Shown here piece by piece: positions 26,282 through 34,744 of a stretch of 45,119 nucleotides of DNA. This DNA comes from Flavobacteriia bacterium (lineage in GTDB: Bacteria; Bacteroidota; Bacteroidia; Flavobacteriales; Flavobacteriaceae). Every line of letters starts with the position of its first letter. The first letter of the stretch is position 1. Under the pieces are notes generated by a model. The model saw nothing but the letters and a program-made list of their open reading frames with translations, was not told the DNA's origin and did no database searches. Made by a program: the position numbers and the translations under genes. The DNA lies in contig JAAFHW010000011.1 of assembly GCA_013298525.1 (NCBI GenBank), positions 2,993 to 48,111 of the forward strand, read 5' to 3'.

Positions 26282-27160
26282 TTATGATTTTATCGTTACT
26301 TTATAATTTCCTTGAGATCTTTTTTCAAGTTGTACGCTTGAACCTATCGGCAGTTTTGTATTTAAAAAGAATTTTGCTAGTTCTTCTGATTTTTTATGAC
26401 TTTCAGTAATTTTATATATTTTATTGTTTCCACCTTCGTCTAAACTTATTTGTAGGAGTTTCGGTTTTTCAAACTGAACTGATCTCCATATTTGATTTTC
26501 AATCTCAGTTAAATATTTTAAATCTTCAGTTGTACGATTCATTTCAATACCCATTAAACGAATTAGATGGGGTATGTAAGGAATTGTTATTAAAGTTTCG
26601 CCATAGAATAGATTGTTTAATTCAGAACCAATAGAATTTGTAAAAGAAGATATTCTATATTCCTCCGTTTTAGGACAATATATAAAAGAAGCTATTTGTT
26701 TTGGAGAACGCAAACAAGACTTAATTGAATCCATGTAAGGAGTGATTTCTCTTCTAAAAATATGATGCATTGCAATCTCATCTTCAAGAAGAAATTTAAA
26801 CCATTCCTTATCATCTTGACTAAATTCTCCCTTTGAATCTTGTATAGCTTTTTTGATGACGTCATCAGCGTAATTACTAAATAATGGTTCAATCCAGATT
26901 TTACTTGAAAGTGATTGCAATTTAGTTGTTACAATTCCAATGTTTGATAATTCATTTATAATTAAAACCCATAAAGCTTCTGGCAATGTCATAAGTGTCT
27001 TTCTATCTTTAATAAAAAAGGGAATAACATCCTTTTCTTTCCAATAATTAAATTGTCTAGATGTAATCTCTAAATCCTTTGCCGTGAATTGCTTTTTTGA
27101 AATTGCTTCACCAATTTGTTGATAGGATATTGATTTGTTATTTGAGTCTTTATTATTCAT
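26282..27160 (-). CDS. MerR-like helix-turn-helix protein of the integrative element
   Basis: The 292-residue protein begins with an HTH of MerR/excisionase type: SYQQIGEAISKKQFTAKDLE, then ITSRQFNYWKEKDVIPF, which resembles a helix-turn-helix followed by the wing. The rest (from about residue 60) is helical and unassigned and has no recognised catalytic motif. It lies 64 nt upstream of the small gene and recombinase and is divergent from 27233. It may control both sides through the palindrome at 27208-27220, or act in excision or replication. The HTH is supported by the sequence; the role is inference. Confidence 0.6.
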   Translation of the reverse strand: MNNKDSNNKSISYQQIGEAISKKQFTAKDLEITSRQFNYWKEKDVIPFFIKDRKTLMTLPEALWVLIINELSNIGIVTTKLQSLSSKIWIEPLFSNYADDVIKKAIQDSKGEFSQDDKEWFKFLLEDEIAMHHIFRREITPYMDSIKSCLRSPKQIASFIYCPKTEEYRISSFTNSIGSELNNLFYGETLITIPYIPHLIRLMGIEMNRTTEDLKYLTEIENQIWRSVQFEKPKLLQISLDEGGNNKIYKITESHKKSEELAKFFLNTKLPIGSSVQLEKRSQGNYKVTIKS

Positions 27161-27205
27161 TTTATCTCTTAAAATTTTCCGCTGGGTAAATGTAATTATT
27201 TTTTA

Positions 27206-27220
27206 TATATTTGACAAATA
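27206..27220 (+). promoter_or_regulatory. Divergent promoter region with a TATTTG-A-CAAATA palindrome
   Basis: Rightward, TATATTTG (27206-27213) is a -7 element for the gene at 27233. Leftward on the minus strand, a TTTG from the same palindrome and TACATTTA 20 nt further on could form the promoter of the MerR-like gene. The 13-bp palindrome 27208-27220 overlaps both, a good place for an operator that controls both directions. Confidence 0.5.
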
Positions 27221-27232
27221 AATATTTAGATA

Positions 27233-27589
27233 ATGAAAAAAACAGATCCACTTACAGGTGAAGAGTTTTTCCCAAAGAAAAAAACGCAACGTTTTGCTAG
27301 CTCAGAAAACAGGATAAAGTATAATAATCAACTTGCAACCGATCTCAGAGAAAGAAGAGCTATTATTGATAAAAAGATAAACTTAAATCATAGAATTCTG
27401 TTACAAGAACTTGATGGAAAAGATGAAGTGATATTGCATGAAATGTATTTAGAGGGAAGAGGATTTAGTTTCCTTGTTTTTAATCATATTGTGGAACATG
27501 AAGGAATAAATAGAAATTGCATTTATGAATTTATAATAATTATTTTAAAAAACAATCAAATAAAAATTATTCGAAATGAAAGATTTTAG
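27233..27589 (+). CDS. Small DPLTGE-motif protein of the integrative element
   Basis: The 118-residue basic protein starts with KKTDPLTGEEFFPKKKTQRF, a motif that from memory recurs in small proteins encoded beside recombinases in Bacteroidetes mobile elements. The middle is charged and helical. No catalytic site, signal peptide or membrane segment is seen. It overlaps the next gene by 14 nt, so the two form a unit divergent from the HTH and recombinase genes. Confidence 0.65.
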   Translation: MKKTDPLTGEEFFPKKKTQRFASSENRIKYNNQLATDLRERRAIIDKKINLNHRILLQELDGKDEVILHEMYLEGRGFSFLVFNHIVEHEGINRNCIYEFIIIILKNNQIKIIRNERF

Positions 27590-27767
27590 AAACACACAAA
27601 TCATTGATACCTCTCTAGGTTATCAAAATCTACAGGCGCAGAATTTACAACTGCAGCACAACAATAAATTATTAAAAAACATCTTAATAGGAACCGCTAT
27701 TATTTGTATTGTACTACTATCTGTTAACCATTACATAGAAAACAAAAAAGAAGAAGTAACTTATTAA
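27576..27767 (+). CDS. Small membrane protein of the integrative element
   Basis: The 63-residue protein has a polar N-terminal half rich in Gln and Asn (YQNLQAQNLQLQHNNKLL) that could form a coiled coil, then one membrane span (ILIGTAIICIVLLSV) and a short charged tail. The start overlaps the preceding gene. The function is unknown. The layout is that of a single-pass anchor protein. Confidence 0.6.
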   Translation: MKDFRNTQIIDTSLGYQNLQAQNLQLQHNNKLLKNILIGTAIICIVLLSVNHYIENKKEEVTY

Positions 27768-27778
27768 AACTTCTTTTT
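27744..27778 (+). terminator. Terminator-like hairpin after 27576-27767
   Basis: The arms aaaaagaag (27745-27753) and cttcttttt (27770-27778) pair perfectly across the stop codon and the right arm ends in T residues. Confidence 0.55.
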
Positions 27779-28184
27779 CTAAAAGCGAGTTATCTATTCA
27801 ATCAATGGAAAAAAAGTATTGTTTTGTATTGAAATAATATAGATTTCAAATACATTTTATTTATCAAATCAATCCATAGAAAACTATAGAAAAAGTAATA
27901 GTAAAAATGTATTGTTTTCTATTGAATCGTTAGATAATTTCAATACCTGTCCTTGAATAAAAAATCAATAACTACTATTAGTAAATTGGAAAATTCTTAT
28001 AAGAAATTATAATATTTGAATCGCAAAAAAAGCTATCAAAAAAATAAAAACAAAATTGATAGTACAACCTATTAAAAAAGCAAATTAATTTGCATCAATG
28101 CGCATAAATTTGAATTGATTTATTAGGAATTTAATAGCAATTTGTAACGATTAACTATTGTTTTGTAACAAAATCTATAAAAAA
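27768..28184. other. AT-rich gene-free stretch with a repeated module
   Basis: About 417 nt without a credible gene. It holds two copies of a 38-39-nt module (27816-27853 and 27909-27947), several words such as tagaaaa and atcaat, and otherwise AT-rich DNA. It may be a control, origin or attachment region of the element, or simply its accessory edge. Confidence 0.6.
27816..27947 (+). repeat. Two copies of a 38-39-nt module, each with an inner inverted repeat
   Basis: The copies at 27816-27853 and 27909-27947 both start with gtattgtttt and share 16 of the first 17 bases. Each then has an inverted pair (ttgaaat and atttcaa in the first; ttgaa and ttcaa in the second) and ends in caaatac or caatacc. 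The period is 93 nt. The pattern is like iterons or paired protein sites. Confidence 0.55.
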
Positions 28185-28397
28185 TCAATCTTCCCAACCA
28201 CAAAGTTCTAATCCTAAATCTTTAGCTTCTTTTAGTGTCTTTTTTACTATTGTATGCTTACATGCATTTAGACCTCTACAATCTTCTTTTAGGTGATATT
28301 TCTTAGCACCATTTGTACCACAAATGTAAACATCCTGTTTTATTACGTTAAAAGATTTAAAACAATACAAACTCAATAGTAAAATTATTTTTTTCAT
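28185..28397 (-). CDS. Small secreted protein with conserved cysteines
   Basis: This 70-residue protein has a signal-like hydrophobic start (KKIILLLSLYCF) and a mature part with VYICGTNGAKKYHLKEDCRG, CKHTI and a final LCGWED. The four cysteines in this order (C-x16-C-x5-C-x18-C) look like a small metal-binding or disulfide fold. From memory, similar short proteins occur in many Flavobacteria without assigned function. It lies 38 nt after the lipoprotein gene and is probably co-transcribed under the palindrome promoter at 28857-28901. Confidence 0.6.
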   Translation of the reverse strand: MKKIILLLSLYCFKSFNVIKQDVYICGTNGAKKYHLKEDCRGLNACKHTIVKKTLKEAKDLGLELCGWED

Positions 28398-28435
28398 ATT
28401 AGGATATGTTTATTTTGTAAAACAAATATAATGTA

Positions 28436-28825
28436 TTATTCTACTTCAAGTTCGTATTGATTGTTATGAATATCTATGGCTTTAAGTTTTCCATGACCTG
28501 TCCATTCTACAATAACTTTTATTTTGTTTTGATTTGTATCAAATAAATAACCAATTCCTTCTTTTCCTTCTATTGAAATGTTACCAGTTACTTCGTTTCC
28601 TTTGCTATCAAAACCTATCACATCATAGTTGTATTTATAGTTGCCAGAGGTGCCTGTTCTGTTTTCATATTGATACGTTGTGTCTATATGATAATTACTA
28701 GTATCTTCTATTGTAGCAACGGCATTTTGTATAGAAGTTTCATTTTTCTTTTCTATTGGATTTTCTTTACAATTTAATAGAAGTAATGCAAAACTTAAAA
28801 GAATTGTTTTTGTAATGGTTTTCAT
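28436..28825 (-). CDS. Putative lipoprotein, function unknown
   Basis: The 129-residue protein has a lipoprotein signal with the lipobox LLLNC (Cys19) and a polar linker. A beta-rich domain follows (RTGSGNYKYNYDVIGFD-like, YDVIGFDSKGNEVTGNISIE). No named domain is recognised. It is the first gene behind copy 1 of the TTACGG-N4-CCGTAA promoter and probably forms an operon with the small cysteine protein. Confidence 0.6.
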   Translation of the reverse strand: MKTITKTILLSFALLLLNCKENPIEKKNETSIQNAVATIEDTSNYHIDTTYQYENRTGTSGNYKYNYDVIGFDSKGNEVTGNISIEGKEGIGYLFDTNQNKIKVIVEWTGHGKLKAIDIHNNQYELEVE

Positions 28826-28856
28826 AGGTAACGTATTAAGTTTACTATTGCTTTTA

Positions 28857-28901
28857 CAAAAATATCTTTACTGTTTTTTATTATTTTACGGGAAACCGTA
28901 A
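28857..28901 (-). promoter_or_regulatory. Palindrome promoter, copy 1 (TTACGG-N4-CCGTAA, 21 nt, TATTTTTG)
   Basis: The 16-bp palindrome is at 28886-28901 and the -7 element TATTTTTG (minus strand) at 28864-28857, with 21 nt between them. The start codon of the 28825 lipoprotein lies about 60 nt from the palindrome. No TTG -33 element is present: the palindrome takes its place. Confidence 0.7.
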
Positions 28902-28907
28902 TTTGAG

Positions 28908-29708
28908 TTAATTCATAGAAAAATTTATTGCAATTGGTATATGGTCTGAGATTTCTCTTGCTTTTTTTAGTGAAGCAAAATTTTTGTAAAAATGAAGTAC
29001 CTCAGCTTTTATAAGTGCAATTTTAGATGATTTGTACCAAATATTATCAAACTCTGAAGCGAGACAATTATTTTCTTTACATTCTTTTTTGAGGGATGTT
29101 TTTTGATTTTGAAAAGCACTTTCATAACCCATTTTCTTTAATGGATTAAACACTGTGTGCGATTGCGGACAATTAAAATCTCCTACAAATAACAAATTTA
29201 AATTTGGATATTGTGCAGGCAAAAACTTGAAATATTTTATTTCTGTTTCGGGTTGTTTGCTTTTTGTGATAGCGTGAAAATTAACTAGGGTAAATTGCTT
29301 TTTGTTGTATTCAAAAGTAGCATAAAACGGTTCTCTGTCTATTTCTAGATGGTACTTTTTTTCTAACCACGTTTTGCCGATTTTCTTGACTTTGGCGGTT
29401 TTCCATAGAAAAGCATAACGTTCTGTTTTGTAAGCACTACTACTTGTTGGATCACTAACAACATAGTCCCATTTTGCTCCTTTTCTATTAAGTTCATCGG
29501 CTAACTTGGCAACTGCTTGCGCACCACCATCACCTGCAACTACTTCTTGCAATGCCACAACATCATAGTTTTTTAGAGTGTTGGCGATGAAAACTATGGT
29601 GCTGTCTGATTTAGAGCTGCCAAGGTTTTCTACATTCCAGGATAGGAGTTTTACTTGGGAGAAGGTAATTGTGGTTAGGAGAAGGAAAAAGAAAACCAAT
29701 CTATTCAT
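28908..29708 (-). CDS. Secreted endonuclease/exonuclease/phosphatase family protein
   Basis: This 266-residue protein has a signal peptide (1-17, ending TITFS|Q) and a complete DNase I-like fold. The motifs in order are LLSWNVENLG (Asn25), VVALQEVV (Glu55), the NFHAITKSK segment, LFVGDFNCPQ (Asp177, Asn179) and the last ISDHIPI (Asp255, His256). These metal-binding and catalytic residues are intact, so an active phosphodiesterase is likely: DNase, RNase or phosphatase. Export suggests nutrient scavenging rather than defence. It lies just upstream of palindrome copy 1 but is not controlled by it. Confidence 0.85.
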   Translation of the reverse strand: MNRLVFFFLLLTTITFSQVKLLSWNVENLGSSKSDSTIVFIANTLKNYDVVALQEVVAGDGGAQAVAKLADELNRKGAKWDYVVSDPTSSSAYKTERYAFLWKTAKVKKIGKTWLEKKYHLEIDREPFYATFEYNKKQFTLVNFHAITKSKQPETEIKYFKFLPAQYPNLNLLFVGDFNCPQSHTVFNPLKKMGYESAFQNQKTSLKKECKENNCLASEFDNIWYKSSKIALIKAEVLHFYKNFASLKKAREISDHIPIAINFSMN

Positions 29709-29842
29709 TCGTTTTTTTTTGAATTGTTTAATTCATTGTATCTAAAGTTGAATTATTGCGATATAAAAATTACAGCTTTAATATTTTTTTCTGATATATT
29801 TAGATATATAATCGAGGAGGTTTATTTAGACTTTTTGTGGGC

Positions 29843-29864
29843 ACGGATTACAAATCCGTCCTAT
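29843..29864. repeat. Direct repeat copy 1 (GATTACAAATCCG)
   Basis: acggattacaaatccgt (29843-29859) is a near-perfect palindrome, and ctat follows two bases later. The same core occurs at 31914-31935 in the same direction, so the two copies flank the DUF5131-TcmP gene pair. The rest of the gap 29709-29931 shows no gene. Confidence 0.6.
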
Positions 29865-29931
29865 CGGGGATTAAAGTTTTAAGGGCTTCTTTTCTTTGGT
29901 GTTTGAAGTCAGAAAACTCGGTAGAGATGGT

Positions 29932-30657
<726 letters not shown>

Positions 30658-30658
30658 A

Positions 30659-31786
30659 TTATTTAAGACTAAAATAAACTTTTTTTATTTCTTGGTCAGT
30701 TGATTTAAAGTATTTGATATAAAATGATTTCTTTCGTGCTTTTTCTCCATTTGATAAAATTACATCTAAAATATTATCTTTTTGCCATTCTTCAAATATT
30801 TGTTTTGTGTGTGTTGGCAAATATCCTTGTCTTAAAGTAAACTCGTAAACATCACCATTATATTTCCTGCTCTCTTTTAAGAAAATTTTTAGTTTGTCTT
30901 CCAATTCATTTGTTTTGTTTTCAGAAAATAAATCTGGAACATTACCTGAATACTTCCAACCACGACCTTGTTCGCTATCAATTTCCCATTTTGCTTCTAA
31001 CATTTTCTCAAAACCTTTTATATGTGAAGTAAAAAAATACAAGCAAAAAACTGTATTTTCTTCTTTTTGAATTGAAAAATTATCTACAAAATATTGATTA
31101 CCTACATATGATTGAAAACCATCCTTAATTTGGTTAATAAACTTCCAAACGCTGTCAGTTTTTTTCCATTCTTTATATTGCGTAAGTTCCTCGATAAAAT
31201 CTAATAATGCTTCTGGTGTTCCGTTTTCTGCAAATCTATACATATGTTGCGTAGGAAGCCAAAGCAGAACTTCAGTCTTTTTATTGCAATCCATTAAACT
31301 TTTAATATGTTCAGATTTTATATCTTTGTAACCATATGGATCAATGAATATAAATCCTTTTTGATTTTTAAAAGTTTTTATTAGATTTTTTAGCCTTTCA
31401 ACTTCTTGTTTATAATCATTAGATGTCAATTCAAGGTTACCAAAATCATTGTAATGTAATGATTTATCTTTAACCGATTTCCTTAAAATTTCTATTTTAT
31501 TTTGGTCAATATCATTGAAATGACAGTTTATTTTTGGCAATTTGTTTGGTTTCTTCGAAATCAACGAATAATATGTTTCTTTAACTTGCCTTAAAGTAAC
31601 AATTGGACTTCCTTCTCCTCCATCGTCATATAAACCTTGACCACAAAACAAATCATATATGTTTATTTTTTCAGTGAAACCATCATTACTAATAATACTT
31701 AAGTATCGTTTTAAATATTCTCCTAATAATCTAACTTTTGCATCTGAATGATTTAAAAGATTAGTTTTAACGTCTTTTTTTGTCAT
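30659..31786 (-). CDS. tcmP: Three-Cys-motif partner protein TcmP
   Basis: The 375-residue protein has a Rossmann methyltransferase-like motif in IYDLFCGQGLYDDGGEGSP (43-61) and a later FIFIDPYGYKD that looks like the acidic DPYG motif of such enzymes. The TcmP family is found beside three-Cys radical-SAM-like proteins, and the gene pair here fits exactly. The reaction and substrate are unknown; a SAM-dependent modification of nucleic acid is a guess from the motifs. The C-terminal part is alpha-helical without a recognised domain. Confidence 0.82.
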   Translation of the reverse strand: MTKKDVKTNLLNHSDAKVRLLGEYLKRYLSIISNDGFTEKINIYDLFCGQGLYDDGGEGSPIVTLRQVKETYYSLISKKPNKLPKINCHFNDIDQNKIEILRKSVKDKSLHYNDFGNLELTSNDYKQEVERLKNLIKTFKNQKGFIFIDPYGYKDIKSEHIKSLMDCNKKTEVLLWLPTQHMYRFAENGTPEALLDFIEELTQYKEWKKTDSVWKFINQIKDGFQSYVGNQYFVDNFSIQKEENTVFCLYFFTSHIKGFEKMLEAKWEIDSEQGRGWKYSGNVPDLFSENKTNELEDKLKIFLKESRKYNGDVYEFTLRQGYLPTHTKQIFEEWQKDNILDVILSNGEKARKKSFYIKYFKSTDQEIKKVYFSLK

Positions 31787-31913
31787 ATAGTTTATTTACT
31801 TTTTGATTGTGCTTTGCATAATGCTAATATATGAAAAATAAACTCTCGTTTGTAGGCTTGAGGCTTGATGATATCCTAGATAACGGAGCAGGTTCACTAA
31901 CTTTGCTTTTGAG

Positions 31914-31935
31914 TACTGATTACAAATCCGCACTA
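31914..31935. repeat. Direct repeat copy 2 (GATTACAAATCCG)
   Basis: ctgattacaaatccg lies at 31916-31930, with actat just after it. It matches the core of copy 1 at 29843-29864 and has the same direction. The gap 31787-32045 around it shows no gene. Confidence 0.6.
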
Positions 31936-32045
31936 TATGGCTTTACAAGCCTGAATCTTTTGATTAAGTACTAAAAAAAAGTACATTCAAACATTCAATT
32001 AAACCGCAGAACCCTAATTTCTTTAAAGCTGCTGTCAGTTTCAGT

Positions 32046-33785
32046 TTAAATTTCACCTATCATTTTCCTTATTGTATAATTTTCTAATTTATTTGCAATA
32101 CTAACCTCATTATCTTTCCAATGCATACCGTCATTATATATAATGCCAAGTAGATAATAGATTTCAGGAACAACTACACCCTTATTTTCTGCATACTTTA
32201 GTTTATTTGGTGTTGTGTGAGTATTTAAAAATTCATTCTTAAATTCTTCCGTCAATAGTTTATTGTAAATGCTTTTTTCAATTTTCTTTCTTACAGCACA
32301 ACAAACTGCAAATGGATCATAAATTTCTTCATTGTTATTGTATTTAGTAAATTCTTCACTGATAAATTCATCAAAAATTTGTGAATTACCCCAAGTTGGT
32401 TTAAGATTTAAAGATTCAAAATTTGGGCGAATATTTATTGGAATTGGTTCGTAATGAAGGTGATATTTTGATACATTTTCTTTAATTAAGACATTTTCTC
32501 TATTTATAAGGATTTTTTTAAAATGCTCATTAATTTTTGCAGCTTTACTATTTAAAAAATGCACCTTTTGTTTGCTAAATACAAAATTTTTAAAAAAGTA
32601 GGGATTTAAATGAGTGAAAATCATAGGATAGATTTTGCGTCCTTCCGATTGAAATTTTTGAATAAATTGTGTTACATAATATTGTACCGCTATCAAGTTT
32701 GCGTCATCTAAATAATCAAAAACTTCATCTATAATTAAAATAGCTTTTGACTTTGTTAGTTTTAATTCTGCTTTTTTAAGCAAAGCAATAAAACACATAA
32801 CATCTCTTTGCCCATTTGAAATATATGCGGTTTTTGGAATTTCGACTATCAACTTATTGTCCTTTGCTAGAGGTTTAAAATTTTGCCAACTTGAATTAAA
32901 ACTAGCAAATAATGCTTCATATTGGTCTCTTTCATAGTTAAAGATTTTTCTCAAAATGGCTGCTTTAAAATTTGCTTCATTTTCTTGAAACATTTTAGCT
33001 AATTGTATCGCAGTTAAAAAGCTATCCGCAACTTTAGTGTAGTTTAGATCCAGAGAAATAATATAACTTTTAATGTCTTTCAAATATGGTATCTCTTCCA
33101 AATTTGCCAGTTCATTTTTCTCAATCCAGTCTAGAACAGTTTCGGCATTTCCAACTTGTTCATTAACCCTTTTAATAAATGAATTTAATTTCTCTTGTGT
33201 TTTGACACCTGTATTTAGTCTGTTTATACATATATAGTAATTAGCAAGACCTTTAATCATTTTGTCGTTGGTTAAAAGAGCAGAAATGTTTTTTAGCACT
33301 TTTCCATTCTGACCAAACACTTCTCTGTGATGTGTAATTGAATACTCAAAATTAATTGATTCAGGAATGTTATTGATTAATATTATTGGAGGCGTTTCCA
33401 ATGAAGCAGTGGCAACTACAAACCCACCTAAATTATTTTTTTTTGCCTTTGCAAATATCTGATTGTTGATCACGAAATAGTCAAATTCAGATTTTATATT
33501 GTTGGTTGCTTCGCTTGCAGATAGAGTGTTTATAGCACCATTTTCTTCGTAAGTAATACTTATAGATGGAAGATTTAGTTCGCTTTTTTTAAAACAGTGT
33601 TCTTTTTCTAATACAATTTTTCCGGGTTGAAGAGATTTGAATGCAACTGAAAATGAACTTTTTCCAAAACCGTTAGGAGCTACAAGTATATTTGGTTTAT
33701 TTGGTGATATTTCAAAATTATAATTACAATTTTCGGTTGTAGTTCCAATTCCTTTTACATTTCGAATTTCAATTCTTGTTATCAT
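32046..33785 (-). CDS. ABC-type AAA ATPase (RecF/SMC-like), function unknown
   Basis: The 579-residue protein has an N-terminal half of an ABC-type ATPase head: ITRIEIRNVKGIG, then the Walker A APNGFGKSSF (36-45, Lys42). After about 270 residues of helical insertion come a signature-like segment (YISNGQRDVMCFIALLKKAE, near residue 320) and the Walker B AILIIDEVFDYLDD (near 345). A C-terminal region of about 180 residues follows. No TOPRIM or nuclease motif was seen, which argues against a full OLD enzyme. Such ATPases are frequent in phage-defence islands, where they pair with nucleases or act alone; that function is inference. No partner gene is coupled: the next minus-strand gene begins about 240 nt after the nearest site. 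Confidence 0.75.
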   Translation of the reverse strand: MITRIEIRNVKGIGTTTENCNYNFEISPNKPNILVAPNGFGKSSFSVAFKSLQPGKIVLEKEHCFKKSELNLPSISITYEENGAINTLSASEATNNIKSEFDYFVINNQIFAKAKKNNLGGFVVATASLETPPIILINNIPESINFEYSITHHREVFGQNGKVLKNISALLTNDKMIKGLANYYICINRLNTGVKTQEKLNSFIKRVNEQVGNAETVLDWIEKNELANLEEIPYLKDIKSYIISLDLNYTKVADSFLTAIQLAKMFQENEANFKAAILRKIFNYERDQYEALFASFNSSWQNFKPLAKDNKLIVEIPKTAYISNGQRDVMCFIALLKKAELKLTKSKAILIIDEVFDYLDDANLIAVQYYVTQFIQKFQSEGRKIYPMIFTHLNPYFFKNFVFSKQKVHFLNSKAAKINEHFKKILINRENVLIKENVSKYHLHYEPIPINIRPNFESLNLKPTWGNSQIFDEFISEEFTKYNNNEEIYDPFAVCCAVRKKIEKSIYNKLLTEEFKNEFLNTHTTPNKLKYAENKGVVVPEIYYLLGIIYNDGMHWKDNEVSIANKLENYTIRKMIGEI

Positions 33786-34082
33786 AAATATTTGTTTAGT
33801 TACGAATTTTAGCGATTTGGATGATAAAACGTATTCAATATGAATATGAATGAAATAAACTTTAGTTTATCCTAACATTAAGTTAATGGATAAATGTTGT
33901 TATTTTGATTTTGTTAATTTATAAACATTCTTTTAAAACTACTTTAAAATAAACCAATCGCTTCATTTTTCGATGAATTGCGACTAAAACTGTTAGAGTG
34001 TTAAGTTTTTTTAAAATCTTTGCGCATTTATTCTTAGCTAGTCTTGTGCAGCTTAGTCTCCTGAATTTTCGAATCAATTTAG
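33786..34082. other. Gene-free stretch between the lipoprotein and the ABC ATPase
   Basis: About 297 nt. It contains a perfect 7-bp arm palindrome, ATAAACT-TT-AGTTTAT (33855-33870), and AT-rich DNA. No credible ORF or RNA was recognised. Confidence 0.5.
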
Positions 34083-34691
34083 TTACAATTCAAATGTACC
34101 TCCTAACGATTCATAATAATCTAAACTTCTCTTTATATTCAATTTTTGTTTATCTGTTATGTTGACTACTTTATAATATTGACTACCATTCAGTTTAATT
34201 TTTGCTGTTTTACATTCACTTATTGCACGAATTAAGTTAAGGTCACTATTTGTTACCTGCTGATCCCACCATTCCCAAATTTGACCTCCTTCATTATCTC
34301 TTTTAACTTCACTAGGATAATAATCAAACACTTTACCATCAATTGAAAATTTAGCATTTTCGATAAAAAGCCAATCTTCATTTACATAGTGAAAAACAAA
34401 TCTAAAATTAGTTGGTGTATCTTCATTAATAGCGAAATAGCAATATAACGCATCATAGTTTGCATAATTTGGTGCACTTTTAGGTATTATCCATTCTGTA
34501 CTTTCAAACTCATCTTTTTTAATTCTAAAGAATTGTGATAATTCTTTTGCTTTCTTCTCGTCTTTTTTAGATTCAATAACTGGTTCAACAAAGGATGTTG
34601 TATCAATATCCGTTAATTCAATTTCTGTTTTTGCAGGTTTAGAATTACAAGAAAGGAAAATCATTGTAAAAATTAATAAAACTTTTTTCAT
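34083..34691 (-). CDS. Putative lipoprotein, function unknown
   Basis: The 202-residue protein has a lipoprotein signal with the lipobox MIFLSC (Cys15). A helical charged region is followed by a beta-rich C-terminal part (WLFIENAKFSIDGKVFDYY, TAKIKLNGSQYYKVVNIT). No domain is recognised. It lies about 50 nt downstream of the TIR gene on the same strand and could be co-transcribed. Confidence 0.6.
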   Translation of the reverse strand: MKKVLLIFTMIFLSCNSKPAKTEIELTDIDTTSFVEPVIESKKDEKKAKELSQFFRIKKDEFESTEWIIPKSAPNYANYDALYCYFAINEDTPTNFRFVFHYVNEDWLFIENAKFSIDGKVFDYYPSEVKRDNEGGQIWEWWDQQVTNSDLNLIRAISECKTAKIKLNGSQYYKVVNITDKQKLNIKRSLDYYESLGGTFEL

Positions 34692-34744
34692 AAAACTTAT
34701 ATTTTGTTAGGTTATTTTTTCAAATAAATTATATCATTTAATAT

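Larger units (their letters stand above)
24458..27767. mobile_element. Integrative element next to tRNA-Leu (left end and core genes)
   Basis: The serine recombinase at the 3' side of tRNA-Leu, the small gene 26026-26217, the MerR-like gene 26282-27160 and the divergent pair 27233-27767 together look like the integration and control module of a mobile element. The left boundary is taken as the end of the tRNA. The right boundary is unknown: no second copy of the tRNA 3' end was seen in the window, and the element may extend through 28184 or to 39 kb and beyond. Confidence 0.6.

Noticed and set aside
27768..28184. Possible far att site of the element
   Set aside because: No stretch matching the tRNA-Leu 3' end was found here; only the repeated module was seen.
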